Origin: Pollenia angustigena
Lineage: Eukaryota > Arthropoda > Insecta > Diptera > Polleniidae
NCBI GenBank assembly: GCA_930367215.1
Contig: OV884059.1
Location: forward strand, 51,616,957-51,680,956
Length of the DNA stretch: 64,000 nt
Reading direction: 5' to 3'
The stretch's first letter is position 1. Every line of letters starts with the position of its first letter. The translations under genes and the position numbers were made by a program. Below the pieces are notes generated by a model. That model did not search any database. It had not been told where the DNA came from and saw only the letters and a program-made list of their open reading frames with translations. Shown piece by piece: positions 33,947-46,437 of this stretch.

Positions 33947-36830
33947 CTAATACAAATGAGTATTTAACTTAAGTATAATATTACGTTTCACAATATTTAA
34001 ATCCAGAGAAAAATCAATAAATTCAAACATTTCATTGAAGCAACAACACAGTTTTCTAAATGGGTCTGCCATAGCATAGTTAGTTCGGAAAGTTTTTATA
34101 AATAAGGGATTATAGTACCGTACCGTACGTCGTGGAATGTTAAATGATAAACTACTTAATAAAAAATTCAAGCATACTTTTCCATTTATTAAGTTAATTA
34201 CAAATGAGACATTTAGCATAACTCTGCGACTTTTCAGTGTTGGCAAACGTATTAAAGATAATCTTGTAGAATATGAGGGGAGATTATCATATCCTCGATA
34301 TGTATCTCTCAGGCAAAAAAGCAAGAATTGTTTTTGAATGGATTCAATATGATCACTATGAACCATATAATGTGGATCCCATACAATCGAGCCGTATTCC
34401 AAGATTGGTCTAACGAGAGATGTGTAAAGTTGTTTAGTGACGAAAGTATCATGGAATTCCTTCGCCCAACGTTTAATAAAAGCCAGAGTACAACGAGCCC
34501 TGTTGACAGTCATTGTTATGTGTTGAATAAAATCGAATTTTACATCCAGTAAGATGCCAAGATCCATAATTGTGTCAACTATCTCGATTTTATAGTCACC
34601 GAGTTTATAGTTATTTAAAATACTACGTTTTCTAGAAAAGCGCATATGTTTACATTTCATTAGGTTTAAATCCATTAGGTTATGTTTACACCAATTATAA
34701 AAGGTATCCAAGTCTTCTTGAAGATAAATATGGTCTAAAGAGTTCGTGAAGTTTAAAAAAATTTTTACATCATCTGCGAACATTAGTATATGTGAATGTT
34801 TAATAATATCAGGCATGTCGTTGATGAAGAGCAGAAACAAAAGTGGGCCAAGGTGACTACCTTGCGGAACACCGGATTTTACCAATATAGGTTTAGAAGT
34901 TGAAAACCCAAATTTTACGCATTGTATTCTGCCGAGAAGATATGACCTTAGCCAGCTTAAATAAGTTTTGTCGAAACCCATAATATCAATTTTTCTCAAA
35001 AGAAGGTTGTGATTTACCTTATCAAATGCCTTACTGAAGTCGGTATATATAACGTCGGTATGCTGGTTGTTGACGAATCCCTCATTTACCAAAGTTGTCA
35101 GTTCTAAAATATTTGTCATAGTTGATGATTCTTTACGAAATCCGTGTTGAAAAGGTGTTAATAACGGTGAAACTTGATGAACCAATGAATCTAAAATGCA
35201 TTTTTCAAAAAGTTTTGGAATTGCGCTAAGTTTGGCTATACCTCTGTAATTAATTATATTTGATTTATTTCCAGATTTGAACAAAGGAATTAAATATGAC
35301 TCTTTCCATATTTTTGGAAAATATCCATTTTTCAAAGAAATATTAAAAATAATTGACAACGGCATTGCTAAAGCTTCCATACAGTTGATTAAAATACTGC
35401 TTGGTATACCATCAGGACCCATTGAGTTTGAATATTTAAAAGATTTTAAGCAATTGATAATATTAAGTGTGGTCATTGGTGAAAATGAAATAGTTTGACC
35501 AGTAACTATATTAAATGGATAATTGACATTTTCAGCACAATGTGCATCAGAATATGTGGACGAAAAAAAGTCGGCGAATAAATCACTGATTTCCTTTTCA
35601 TCGTGTGTTTCAGTACCCATATATTTCATGACCTTCGGTGCGCCAGAGATCTTTCTTTTCGAATTTACAAATTTATAGAATGATCTTGGATCGTATTTTA
35701 AGTTGTTTTTTATTTTAATCAAATAATCGTTATATTATTTAGCATTTAGCAAATTGTATTTTGCACGAAGGACGGAATACTTGCTGTAATCGCAGTGGGA
35801 TCCAGATTTCTTATATTTTCTGTAATTCTTGTTTTTTAAGTTTTTTAACGAAGAAAGTTGTTTATTACCCCATGGTGGTCCTGATTTTGAGCTCAGTGAA
35901 AATTTTGGTATACATTCATTCATATATTGTTTTATTGTACTGTAGAAATTATTAATCATTTTATCGATTGTTTCTGGTGCGCCAATGCGAATGGATAACA
36001 ATTGAATCCAATTTGTGTTAATTAAAAGGTTATGTAGGTCGTTGTAATTTGCCCTTTTAAAACAAAACACCTTTTCTTTTTTATGGAAATTTTGAACACG
36101 ATGACAACTAATTTCAATTGTAGGGTGGTAACGATCTTCTGGGAGTGTTATAGGATCAACACGATTTATTGTACATTCCTTAGGCTCATTAACAAATACC
36201 AGGTCAAGTAATTTACCATACATATTGTAGACGCCATTTATCTGATGTAGACATAAATTTGTAATGTTACCGAATATATCATCACTGATGTTATCAGAAC
36301 GATTAGGAATGTAAGTTTTACTTTCTGTGGAGAAATGCCAGGTAATCTGAGGTATATTAAAATCGCCAAGGACTAACATGAAGTCACCCAAACTGATTTT
36401 TGAAGCCACTTGTTCCATTGCCAAAATGTGTTGTTGATAAGTAATTATATCAGATTGAGGTGGGATATAAGAACATGTAATAAATATTTTAATGTTGTTT
36501 ACTTTTACTACCACTGCAATAAATTCAATTTTACTTGCTAAGTTTAATATTAGCTCTTCAGCAGGAAATGTATTTAAGACAGCTATTAAAACTCCACCGC
36601 CAGTAGTAACTGTAGTTCTATCGCGCCAGAATGCATGAAAATTATTGCAAACAATTTCGGTATTTAAGAAAGTATTATTTAGCCAAGTCTCAGTTAGACA
36701 AATTATGTGGTGATTGAAATTAAAACTATCGACATAAAATTTGGAGCATTTAGTCCTCATTCCACGTACGTTTTGGTATATAATAATGAGTTGATCGTCG
36801 GGAGCATCCGTTAGTTTTTTGAATGTAATA
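33947..36830 (-). pseudogene. CR1-like ORF2, single nonsense codon
   Basis: The endonuclease half (36830-35735) has ICLTETWLN, TCSYIPPQSD, VLGDFNIPQ and RYHPTIEIS. It opens in a frame overlapping the end of ORF1 without an obvious ATG. A TAA at 35735-35737 interrupts the frame, which continues unchanged through the RT half to 33947: KSFKYSNSMGPDGIPSS, YTDFSKAFDKVNH, SGVPQGSHLGPLL, FADD (residues 315-318 of this half), and the C-terminal KRWAKEF and PILEYGSIVWDP. One base change would explain the stop, so the insertion is probably young. Confidence 0.88.
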
Positions 36831-37782
36831 ATTGTTGTTTCGGCAAATAAGCAACATTCGTTGGACGCCGGTTTATATTTTGTTCATATTCTCGAACTAA
36901 GACATGTTCAGGCCAAAAAGATGGGTCGAGAATGGAGTTAAAAATTTCAAATGGAACAGTAAGCTTAAATGATGTGATAATCCGCGCTTGCGAGTAAGTA
37001 AACTTATGAACATTCAAATCAAAATTTTTGCCGATCTTAGATTTAATATACGCATCAATGTCGTCAACAGATGTATCAGATGCAAAACGAGATACAAAGA
37101 TTTGTTTTTTTGGTGGGATCACTCTCAGATCTTTTATAGCAGCACAGTTATTTTCACTATTTATCAAATTAACAGGATTTGTTGCATTTTGATGATTTAT
37201 TGGGACAGTATTAGTTGGAACGGATGTTTTGCTTAGAAGAGTTGGCCCACGATCATTAACAGATGAAGAAGCGGGTTCGGGATTCTGAGGCAAAGATGGC
37301 AAAGAAGAAGGTTCAGTCAACTTTACTTTATTGTTTAACCTTGCAGATTTCCTTTTCGGTGATGTTTGAACAGGAGGTTTTATAGATTCTAAAGCATTAA
37401 AATCATAAAAAATTTTAGCATATTGTGATATTTTATCAAAAAGTTTATTTGCTTCTTCTTGAATTTCCAAAAAACGGGATTTATTTGATTGGAAAAAACG
37501 ATTGAATGTAATGCTTATTTTCTTGCAATCATTACAGCGCCAAGCAAGTCCATTATCTTTCGACAATGATCCAGCAACAAGACCGGAAAGACCACTGCAT
37601 TTAATATGGCAAAGACCATTACATAACCAACAAGAAATCATCATCTCTTCATCGTTGGTAATGGGACATTTTTTCATAATACACGCCATGATATCATCCA
37701 ATTTATAAGTGTTTATATATATTTTAAAATAAAATTGTTTTAAAAGAAAATTGTTTGTTGGGTATACAATCCTACTATCCAA
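36811..37782 (-). CDS. CR1-like ORF1 with PHD finger
   Basis: Intact 323-aa frame. Residues ~33-86 form a Cys/His cluster (CWLCNGLCHIKCSG, then WRCNDC) that reads as a PHD-type zinc finger. A proline/serine-rich linker with a basic KSARLNNK follows, then a folded C-terminal part (FVSRFASDTSVDDIDAYI, WPEHVLVREYEQN). PHD-finger ORF1 proteins are known from several insect LINE clades and are thought to help RNA binding or chromatin targeting. The stop at 36811 lies inside the start of ORF2. Confidence 0.8.
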   Translation of the reverse strand: MDSRIVYPTNNFLLKQFYFKIYINTYKLDDIMACIMKKCPITNDEEMMISCWLCNGLCHIKCSGLSGLVAGSLSKDNGLAWRCNDCKKISITFNRFFQSNKSRFLEIQEEANKLFDKISQYAKIFYDFNALESIKPPVQTSPKRKSARLNNKVKLTEPSSLPSLPQNPEPASSSVNDRGPTLLSKTSVPTNTVPINHQNATNPVNLINSENNCAAIKDLRVIPPKKQIFVSRFASDTSVDDIDAYIKSKIGKNFDLNVHKFTYSQARIITSFKLTVPFEIFNSILDPSFWPEHVLVREYEQNINRRPTNVAYLPKQQLLHSKN

Positions 37783-38109
37783 TAGATGGCGCTTAGCGAT
37801 TAAAATAGCAAATACACAAACCAGTTAGAGTTGTAATTACAAATATATGGAACAAATTAGATCAGCTGACAGTAGATGCAGAATGTTATTCACAGAAAAG
37901 TAAAATACGATCCACTACAAGAACAGGTCACAAGTAACAAAATACGTACAATTTTATCCTTTGATTATCACAAAAACCGCACTCCCAGATGCACACACTC
38001 CAATGACACCGACAGCACAAAGGGATATGTTGTTAAAAATATGTTTATTAGCTTTACAGCGAATCATCTAAATGACACCAATGTTAAATTTATTTTAAAA
38101 AAAATATAT

Positions 38110-38731
38110 AGTTTTTGGACATAACTTTTTCGTATCTGAACTGAGTTTTTCGGAAAATATTTTTTACTTAAGATTTCCGATCTTTTGAAGTGCCAGGAAT
38201 ATCCATAGGTCATATAACAGTCCAAAAAATCATACAATATACAATTTTTGATATTTTTTGTACGGGAGATACCACGCCCACTTCTCTGATCCCACCCACA
38301 TTTTGTGGGATGCTGTGTATTGATAATCTAAATGTGTGTACCTAATTTGAAAGCTTTGGCTCTTGCCGTTCTCAAGATATACAGAAAAAAGTAATAAAAA
38401 TACCACAACAACAAGGGATTTTTGAAAAAAATTAGAGGTAGTTGTGGTTTTTTGCTCATATCTCAGCCATTTGTGAACCTTTCTTTCTGAATTTTAATAG
38501 CAAACAATTCCGGACCATATGTGACATAAATGTATAATAACCTGGCCCCCATCATGTATGGGATCTTCGGAATATCCATCTCAACGGACAGACGGACATG
38601 GTTAAATCAATTTCTCTCCTCATAAGGACCCAGAATATATATACTTTATAGGGTCTTTGATCAATATTGTAGAAAATACAAACGGAACGTCGAACTTATA
38701 TATACCCTTTTCCACCTGAGGTGAAGGGTAT
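38110..38731 (-). repeat. mini-me copy, minus strand
   Basis: Blocks in reverse order: TATCTGAACTGAGTTTTTCGG, CATAGGTCATATAACAGTCC, GATACCACGCCCACTTCTC, GGACAGACGGACATGG and the end CACCTGAGGTGAAGGGTATAAAAA. Clearly a relative of 2891-3770, moderately diverged. Confidence 0.75.
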
Positions 38732-39355
38732 AAAAATGATCAAAAAAATTACAGTATCAAACAATGTGTTGATTGATTTGGAAAATTTCCAACAACAATT
38801 TCACAAGTTTAAATTTTTTTATTTTAAACGAAAAATTTTTTGTTATTTAACTATTTTTTTAATTCAAAATGTATTTCAAAACAACTATATATATTACAGC
38901 GACTCACCAAAAAAAGTGCTCGATGTACCCTCCTAAAAATAAACCTTGGACTTTTTTAAGATGACATTTTGAATATTTCGGCTCCAGCTTTGACCTCTCG
39001 TGAGCTGGACCAGTTTGAAAAAGGGTATATTTTTGCATGTTTTGTTAATTTAAGAATCTGTTTCCTTACCAACATATACAAATTGTGTATTTAAAGGATT
39101 TTCTGTAAAAAAAAACGGTTTTTGAATTTTTTGTTCGGGGTTGTTTGTAATAAAAGTGCCAAATTAACATATTTTAATCTTCAGTCGATTTAATTAAACA
39201 CGTGTCTCAGCTTTTTTTGAAAATCGTGCTAGTTCGCGTTTTGACAAAATTGCAACGGTGTGGCAGCCCTTCGTTTAAAATAGGGCAATATGGGTATCAA
39301 ATTTTATCTTTTTGCAAATTAGATGCATTTTACACGGTGCTCTGGAATGTATATA
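38732..39355. other. Unassigned non-coding stretch
   Basis: AT-rich, no recognisable gene. Short open frames here have no family signature. Confidence 0.4.
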
Positions 39356-40996
39356 CAGTGCCGCTCACTTGAATAGGTTCACAAATTATTACATTTTCAT
39401 TTTAATTTCTCTTTATATACACTTTAAGAGAACGTATTATTTATGATCAAATTGAGAGATATTTTACATCAAAACAACTTTGATCAAAAAAACTAACGGT
39501 ACAATAAACAACTTTTGTAATTTGTTGTTTTTATGCAAAAAATAAAAAAAAAAAAAAAAACATGTAAATTTTAGCTCACTTGAATAGGTTCATTGAACAA
39601 ATAATCAGTTTGCCGTTAGTAGCTTATCATATTAATCTCAATTTAAGTATTCGTGAGTATTTGCGATATATTTTAACAGTTTTTATTTGAAATGGGGCGT
39701 AACAAGCCATTAAGTGAAGAAGAAAAGGGAAAAATTAAAGCGTTTTTAGATACTGGCCTTAGCCATAGGAAAATTGCAAAAAAAATTTGACGAAGCCAAA
39801 ACGTTGTGAGTAATTTTACAAGACAGCAATTATATTATGGAAAAAACATGAAAGGGCGTTCGCGCAAAGCCACAACAAAAGCGGACAGAAGAGCTATTAT
39901 AAGAGCTGCCTCCAATTCTAGCGATTCTGCCGCGAAAATAAGAGAAAAAACCGGTGTTACTGCTAGTCTAGCCACAGTAAAACGCATCATTAGAAGTGCC
40001 AAGCATTTAAAAATTAAAAAAAAACACCTCTAAATGCTACTCACAAAGAAAAACGACTCCAGTTTGCACGCAAATATATGAGCTATAAAAAGGAATGGCA
40101 GCGTGTTGTTTTTTCGGATGAAAAGAAGTTTAATTAAGAAGGTCCAGATGGATACAACTATTATTTTCACGGTTTGCGAAAAGAGGAACGTTACCTTAGC
40201 CCTGCAAAGCTGTGAGGGCAGTGTAATGGTATGGGGAGCGATATCGTACTATGGTACCATTGACCTCCAGATTCTTTCTTCTAAAATGAACGCGAATAAC
40301 TATAAAGCAGTGCTTGAAACGGCGTTTCCACATTTTTCAACTCTATTCGGACCTGTTCCATGGGGATTTCAACAGGATAATGCCCCGATCCACACTGCAA
40401 GGGTTGTAAAAGAATGGATTCGGGGACAGAATGTGAATGTTTTGGAGTGGCCACCGTATTCTCCTGATTTAAATATAATAGAAAATATGTGGGGATTGCT
40501 TTCTCGCAAAGTGTACGAGTCAGGCAGACAGTACCTAACAAAAGAAAGCCTAATAGAAGGAATTAAAAAAGCTTGGGCCGAGATTTCATTACCAATAATT
40601 GAAAAGCTCTACAACTCGCTCCCAACTCGTATATTTGAAGTAATATCAAATAAAGGAAGAAATACTCGTTATTAAATTTTTGTTAAAACATTATAAAAAG
40701 CCTTTAAATTAAAAAAATAAATATATTTAATAAATTTTTGTGTTGATTTTTTCAATTAATGGCGATGAACCTATTCAAGTGAGCCAAATATACGATGTTT
40801 AAAAGCATGTTATTTAAAAAAAAAATAACTAAAAAACAGTTATTGATTATTGAAACAATTTCCGTCTTTTAAATCATATATAATAAAAAATTCTAACATT
40901 ATAAAATCAAACATAATAAATAAACTTATTATTTTCCGAAAAAATTCAATTTGAATATTAGAAAATATGTGAACCTATTCAAGTGATCGGCACTTG
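39356..40996 (+). mobile_element. Tc1-like element, inactive
   Basis: Ends CAGTGCCGCTCACTTGAATAGGTTCACA and the inverted GTGAACCTATTCAAGTGATCGGCACTTG. TA precedes the left end at 39354-39355; the right-hand TA is not clear. A further internal GAACCTATTCAAGTGAGC is at 40770-40787 and a TTAGCTCACTTGAATAGGTTC at 39573, so the inverted repeats are double, as in Tc3-like elements. Confidence 0.87.
39692..40675 (+). pseudogene. Tc1/mariner transposase, DD34E, with stops
   Basis: ATG 39692 begins MGRNKPLSEEEKGKI, an HTH region interrupted by a TGA at 39788. It continues as a paired-like DNA-binding part (KADRRAIIRAA, TVKRIIRSAKHL). The catalytic part has VFSDEKKF (first Asp; a TAA follows at ~40135), QQDNAPIHTA (second Asp) and PPYSPDLNIIENMWGLL (Glu). 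The second Asp and the Glu are separated by 34 residues. Frameshifts near 40020 and 40150 complete its loss of function. Confidence 0.88.
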
Positions 40997-41029
40997 GGTT
41001 ATGGGAAGCTGTTCTGTTAATATACGACT

Positions 41030-43259
41030 CCTTGTTAATTGACGCCAAAAAATTAAAAGATCCCTAGATTAGAGAACTGAAAGCCAAATATTTTCAGCCT
41101 TATGGCACCTATACCCGGGGGATGTCTCTTATAACAGGTCATCTGGAACGACTTAAATTAGCGACGCAGGTCGAAATGTCAATAGCGCAAGCCGCACCCA
41201 TGATTAATTTAGCCCCTTGTGACACCCAAATATTCTAAGGTGACTATAAGAGTTGGCCCTCATTTCGAGATATGTTCTCAGCTTTGTATGGTAATAACCC
41301 CCGTTTAACCCCAGTGCAAAAATTGTCCTACCTGTTGCAGAAAACTGCAAAGGATGCACATGACACCATACAAACTGTGCCCCTTACAAACGATGGTTAT
41401 GAGGTCGCATGGAAAAATATTAAAGCGCTTTCACAAGAGTCAGGAACGACTATTAAAAATTTGAAAAGAACGATAAATTATTGCATTACGAATTTGTCGT
41501 TACTTGAAGTAACCCCCGAAATATTTTACTACGTAATGCTTGTGTATATTTGTGCTACAAAGCTACTTGAAAACACTCTTTGTCTCTGGGAACAATCCAA
41601 AAAACATTCTAAAGAATCCCCTGAATGGGATGATATGGATGCTTTTTTTGACAGCGCATTTTAAGACTCTCGAGTCAATTTCTGATATAAGGCAGTCTCA
41701 TTTAAACCCCGAACAAACACCCCACAACTGCCAACACCCGAAATACCCCTAATTTTAACGCTGCCAAAAAATCGTCAAATGAAAATAAGAGGATTCAAAG
41801 TTTTGCGACCAAAACTGCTCCCACCCCTACGGTTTGTGGCTGTTTTCTTTGTCAAGGCTCTCACCCCATTAGACTTTGTCCTAGTTTTTTGAGTCAGAAT
41901 GTTGATGAAAGAATGTCAACAGTGAAACGACTGAAGTGTTGTTCGAACTGTTTGGCAACTTCCCACGAGTACAGGAACTGTAAAAGTATTCATGTGTGTT
42001 CGCTTTGTAAACAGAAACAAAACTCCCTGCTTCATCGAGATGTAAAGTCACATATGTCTGCCAGTAATTTACCCCAGCTCCCTATAGCACCCAGCGTGAC
42101 TGTGTCTTCTTCTCAACCCCCAGTTAGTTCAAACCCTAATCCAGCTAGCAGTCACTCTCAACCCCCGCTTAATTTTGCCCCTTCAACTTCTACCGCGGCT
42201 CAGAATTAACATACTTATTCCGCACATCTCAAGTCGAACCCCTAGTCCTTTTAGGCTCTGCAGTTTGCATAGTGCATTAAAACGACATAAGGTGTGCGGC
42301 CCGAGCCTTAGTTGACCCCGGTTCGCAAGATACCGTTATTTCAAGAAGGTTACAAGAGAAGCTTGATATTCCCACATTTTCCGTGCCTTCGACAAGTGTC
42401 ACGGGAATGATGGACTGCTTAGCTGGGAAATCCTCTACAATGTGCGCTCTAACGGTCGGTTCGCCGATCGACCCCGGCTTTAAACTTGAAATTAATGCGT
42501 ACGTTGTTGATCACTGGTCGGTTGCCCTCGTATAATATCTCTGATATTGTAACCTCAACGTTCCCCGACATAACACTGACCGACGTCGTGTGTACCCGTA
42601 TGGATATACTTTTTGGAGGAAATGTGTATCCTAAAATATAGATATTGAGAATCTGCTTAATGCAGACTTCTTAAAATTTTCAGATGGTTGTACTACCAAA
42701 ACCCTAGGCTTGCGATGGGATGCGACTAAGGATAGTTTCTTTTTCAAAATTGCATCGCAGCCACGCCAGGATATTGTTACGAAGCGTGCTGTCTTGTCCG
42801 AAATAGCGAAGTTGTTTGACCCAGCCGAATGGTTTTCGCCGAAAATTATAATGCAACAGATTTGGAAGGACTAGACAGACTGGGATGAAGTTTTGCACCC
42901 CCTAACCCTATCTCAATGGCGCGCATTTCTAAACGACTACCCTAATGTAGAGAAAATTAATATTCCAAGATGGGTGATTTTCTCCCCGAAAATGAAATTG
43001 AACTTCATGCGTTTTGCGATGCCGCTGAAAAGGCGTACGGCGCTGCTCTGTACTTTCGAAATAAGTCATCGATACTCGCGTCAAAAACAAAGGAAGCTCC
43101 CGTTTAATGCTTTGCGGAGCGGCTTTGATGGCAAAAATTGTAGAATTTTTGTACTCCCAATTAAATCTAGACAGGAGGAAGGTTAACCTGTGGACTGATT
43201 CTACTATTGTTTTATCCTGGCTTAAAAAACCCCTGTGCCATTGGCCGACCTATGTTAAA
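41030..43259 (+). pseudogene. BEL/Pao retrotransposon relic
   Basis: Gag starts near 41030. CDTQIF..GDYKSWPSFRDMFSALY is read as two neighbouring blocks, followed by NPRLTPVQKL (41272-41664 open). A cysteine-rich finger (CCSNCLATSHEYRNC, CSLCKQKQ; 41889-42209) precedes an aspartic protease with RALVDPGSQDTVIS, where the usual D-S/T-G is D-P-G. At ~42640 the sequence jumps from the end of the protease region to KTLGLRWDATKDSFFF, so most of the RT including the catalytic Asp motif is deleted. RNase H remains (LHAFCDAAEKAYGAALYF, LWTDSTIVLSWL). The frame is cut at 43259 by a Helentron-like end. No LTR is seen. Confidence 0.85.
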
Positions 43260-44081
43260 AACAAGTAAGAGTGCTATATTCGGCTATGCCGAATCTTAAA
43301 TACCCTTCACCATGGTGCGATAAGAACAGAAAGTTACATAAATAGCGTTCTTTGGATGTAAATAAATCTATTTTGAGCTATTCCCACATTTAATTTCGTC
43401 GAGCCGTAGTTTTTCACAGTTTCAAAAAATTGAGATAAGTCTGTTTCCAGTTTTGCCAAAGTTTAAGTCTTCAAATCGTCTTCCATTGCAGAAGTTTTAT
43501 ATAAATAAGCGGTATTCAGTATTGGTAGTAAAACACTCTTGCAGACTTTGTTAATCTTATTTTTTCTATCTCTCTATCTCTTTTTAAGCAAATTCATTAC
43601 TTTACAATAAATACCAAAAATACACTCACTTTGTAGTATGAAATCGAATTAAGTAAAACGGACATTTACACTTAACACAAGGGTAAAACCCGCTATTGTA
43701 AATAGGTACATAGGTATTCAATTTCCTAAAATATTTTTCTTATGATAAACCTACGTCAAGATAATTTTGGCACGACGATTTGCCTTTATAAAATGTTTTC
43801 GTGATGACATCTTTTGAATAAAAAAGATGAAACCCAAAGCAAACGATGAAAACATCTTTTATATAAATTGTTACATATGCAATGGTCTTGTAGCATTGGC
43901 GTGCTAAATAAGTAAAAAAAAAATCAAAATTCAAAAATTCAATTCTTTGAATGGGTAATTGAATATTTAAATAAGAATTTAAGAAAATTTGTTCCGATCT
44001 TTAAGATATGAAACGGAATTATTTAAACAAAATTAATTACCTATAAAAAGAGAAAAATACCTATAAACAAAATTAATTAAA
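43260..44081 (+). repeat. Helentron-like element inserted in the BEL relic
   Basis: Begins ACAAGTAAGAGTGC with hairpin ATTCGGCTATGCCGAAT and TACCCTTCACC. It follows directly after the RNase H codons. The remaining ~750 bp are AT-rich, with no recognised core; the next copy starts at 44082. Confidence 0.65.
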
Positions 44082-45622
44082 AACAAGTAAGAGTGCTATA
44101 TTCGGCTGTGCCGAATCTTATATACCCTTCACCAATGTGCGAGCAGAATACAGAGCAACTAGACAAAAACTAAATAAAACTGGTACATATTTTTTTTTAA
44201 ATAAGAGACAACCGGTTTTGAACTTCGCCCAGAATATATATACTTTATAGGGTGTAGGATCAATATTGTATATACCTTTTTACCTTCGGTGAAGGGTATA
44301 AAAAGAGTAATTTTCGGGAATTCAGGGGTCTAATCACTGCATTCGATACTATCGTATCGAAAAAACTATTGAATTTTTTTGCATACGATAGACACTGGCG
44401 TATCGAACGAAAACTCGATAAATGTAATGTTGAGTTACTCGATGTCGAATGCTATTATTTCAAATTCAATACATTTCATTCGATATCGAGTTTCAAGATA
44501 CCAAATTAATAATTTCGAAGAATTTTGCTCGAGATCGTATGCGGTGATTAGACCCAAGTATTTCGGTTATAACACATAAAAATTTCCGACATTTTGGCAT
44601 ATAAGTCATATACATAGGACATATGGCAGCCCTAAAATTTAGGTTTTTATAAAAATGTTGATGTTTTTTAGCCCATTTTTGGAGTATTTTGCTCATAAAT
44701 TACCCATGGTCTAACCGATTTGATAGTTTTATATACCGACGTGTTAAGGAAGAATTTTACCATTTACTTAAGTTATATTTATATATAAGCATTTATATAA
44801 ACTTGTAAATATATATTTTAAGAAAGTTAATTATAAAAAAGAGTAATTTTTGGGGATTCAGTATTTCGGTTATAACTCAGCCATTTTTTAACCGATTTAG
44901 CAGATTTATATACCGACGTGTTGAAGAAGAAATTTACCATTTACTTTGGTTATAAAGCTTGGACTCGGGGAGATCTATGGTTCCCGAAAGTGGGTATTAA
45001 AAAAAATAATTTAATTTTGGTCATAATTTTTTTGTATCTGAACCGATTTTCCCGAGTTTTTATAAAATATGTCCTACTAAAAAATTTCCGATATTTTGAT
45101 ATATAAGTCATATCCATAGGACATATGGCAGCCCTAAAATTTAGGTTTTATACAATTTTTAATTTTTTTTTGTACGCCCGCCCACATTTTGTAGGATGGT
45201 GTATATTGACAACCTAAATGTGTGTACCTAATTTGGAAATGTTGGCTTTTGCCGTTCTCAAGATATACGGAAATAAAAAAATACAACAGAAACAAGGGAT
45301 TTTTGGAAAAATTTAGAGGTAGTCGTGGTTTTTTGCTCACATCTCCGTCATTTTTGGACCGATCTGGCTGAATTTCAATAGCAAACTTAAACGGAGTATA
45401 TGTGACATAAATATACATCAACCTAGTCCACATCATTTCTGGGGTTTTCGGAAAACCCATTTCAACATACACACGGACAGACGGACAACCGGATTTGAAC
45501 TTCGCTTTTCATAAGGACCCAGAATATATATACTTTATAGGGTGTAGGATCAATATTGTGGAACATACAAACGGAATGAAAAAGTTATATATACCCTCTT
45601 ACCTTCGGTGAAGGGTATAAAA
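44082..45622 (+). repeat. mini-me cluster
   Basis: A short complete copy (44082-44303) has the hairpin at its start and GGTGAAGGGTATAAAAA at its end. It is followed by minus-oriented cores (44556-44770, 44840-45622), the last ending CTTCGGTGAAGGGTATAAAAA. A MITE (44325-44555) splits one core. Confidence 0.72.
44325..44555. mobile_element. MITE with GGGTCTAATCACYGCAT ends, copy 1
   Basis: Inverted ends GGGGTCTAATCACTGCAT and ATGCGGTGATTAGACCC enclose TCGATA-rich palindromes (ATTCGATACTATCGTATCGA). It splits the mini-me sequence TTCAG..TATTTCGG, giving CAG as a possible 3-bp target duplication. The same MITE at the same site occurs at 48572. Confidence 0.78.
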
Positions 45623-46091
45623 ACAATTTAAAAACAGATTTTGTGAATTGATAATTGTTCTTCTGCTCATTTTTATTTTAAAATTTATAATTTACTATAA
45701 TATTGGCTTTAGCCATGTTTAAAGACTCTAGCTATAATAGTTCTTCAGTTACGCGATATTTTATATTATGTATCCCACGGGTGGTATTACTTTTTTATTT
45801 TTATTTTCAAAGGTATAATTAACTATAAGGTTGACTCCTACCAAGATATAAATCTATCAATATAACAGTTTTTAAGATATGCAATATTGCTGATATATAA
45901 TTAAAATTTTGCGGCTTAGAAGATCATATTGCAAACAGTTAAAGCAATTGGCTGTAGTGGCTCTTAAGATAAGCGATATTTAATATTGGCATCCTATAGA
46001 GAATACCATTTCCCGAAAAAATAAGTAGCCTAATTTTACTTTCGGGGTTCACGTGATGCTACTGCAAAAAATTTCAGGTAAATCGCCTCAA
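45623..46091. other. Unassigned spacer
   Basis: AT-rich, no gene or element end recognised. Confidence 0.4.
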
Positions 46092-46093
46092 TA

Positions 46094-46364
46094 CCCAGTA
46101 AAAACTTCGCCTACAAAATAATGTGTTGAGTAATCAGAAAAACATAAGAGCACTACTTACAATTCTACTGAAAGAACCAATGAATTTTATAAGGCATGTC
46201 CCAAAATGAACGCATTTAAAAGTAAGTCATTATTTTTTTACTTAAATACATCCAGAAAAAAGTAGTTACAGAAGTTGTTATAGATGTAGTTAAAGAAGAA
46301 AGCTACAAAATAATGAGTTCAAGGTGCTATTCATTTTGAAAAAGTAGGCGAAGTTTTTACTGGG
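46094..46364. mobile_element. MITE with CCCAGTAAAAACTTCGCC ends, copy 1
   Basis: Perfect inverted ends CCCAGTAAAAACTTCGCCTAC flanked by TA on both sides (46092-46093 and 46365-46366). Tc1/mariner-type target. An inverted copy closes the right arm at 53033-53291. Confidence 0.85.
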
Positions 46365-46437
46365 TAGTTAAGGAGTCTATAAGTCAACAAACAAACATAC
46401 AAACATTTTTAATTTTTATATACATAAGTATATAGAT

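Larger units (their letters stand above)
33906..37950 (-). mobile_element. CR1-like LINE, nearly full length
   Basis: ORF1 with a PHD-type finger precedes an ORF2 of endonuclease plus RT. The 5' leader extends to at least 37900. The only damage I see in ORF2 is one in-frame stop. RT motif style (SGVPQGSHLGP, FADDVKIF, KRWAKEF) and the PHD-finger ORF1 suggest the CR1/Jockey group; exact clade is open. Confidence 0.8.
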
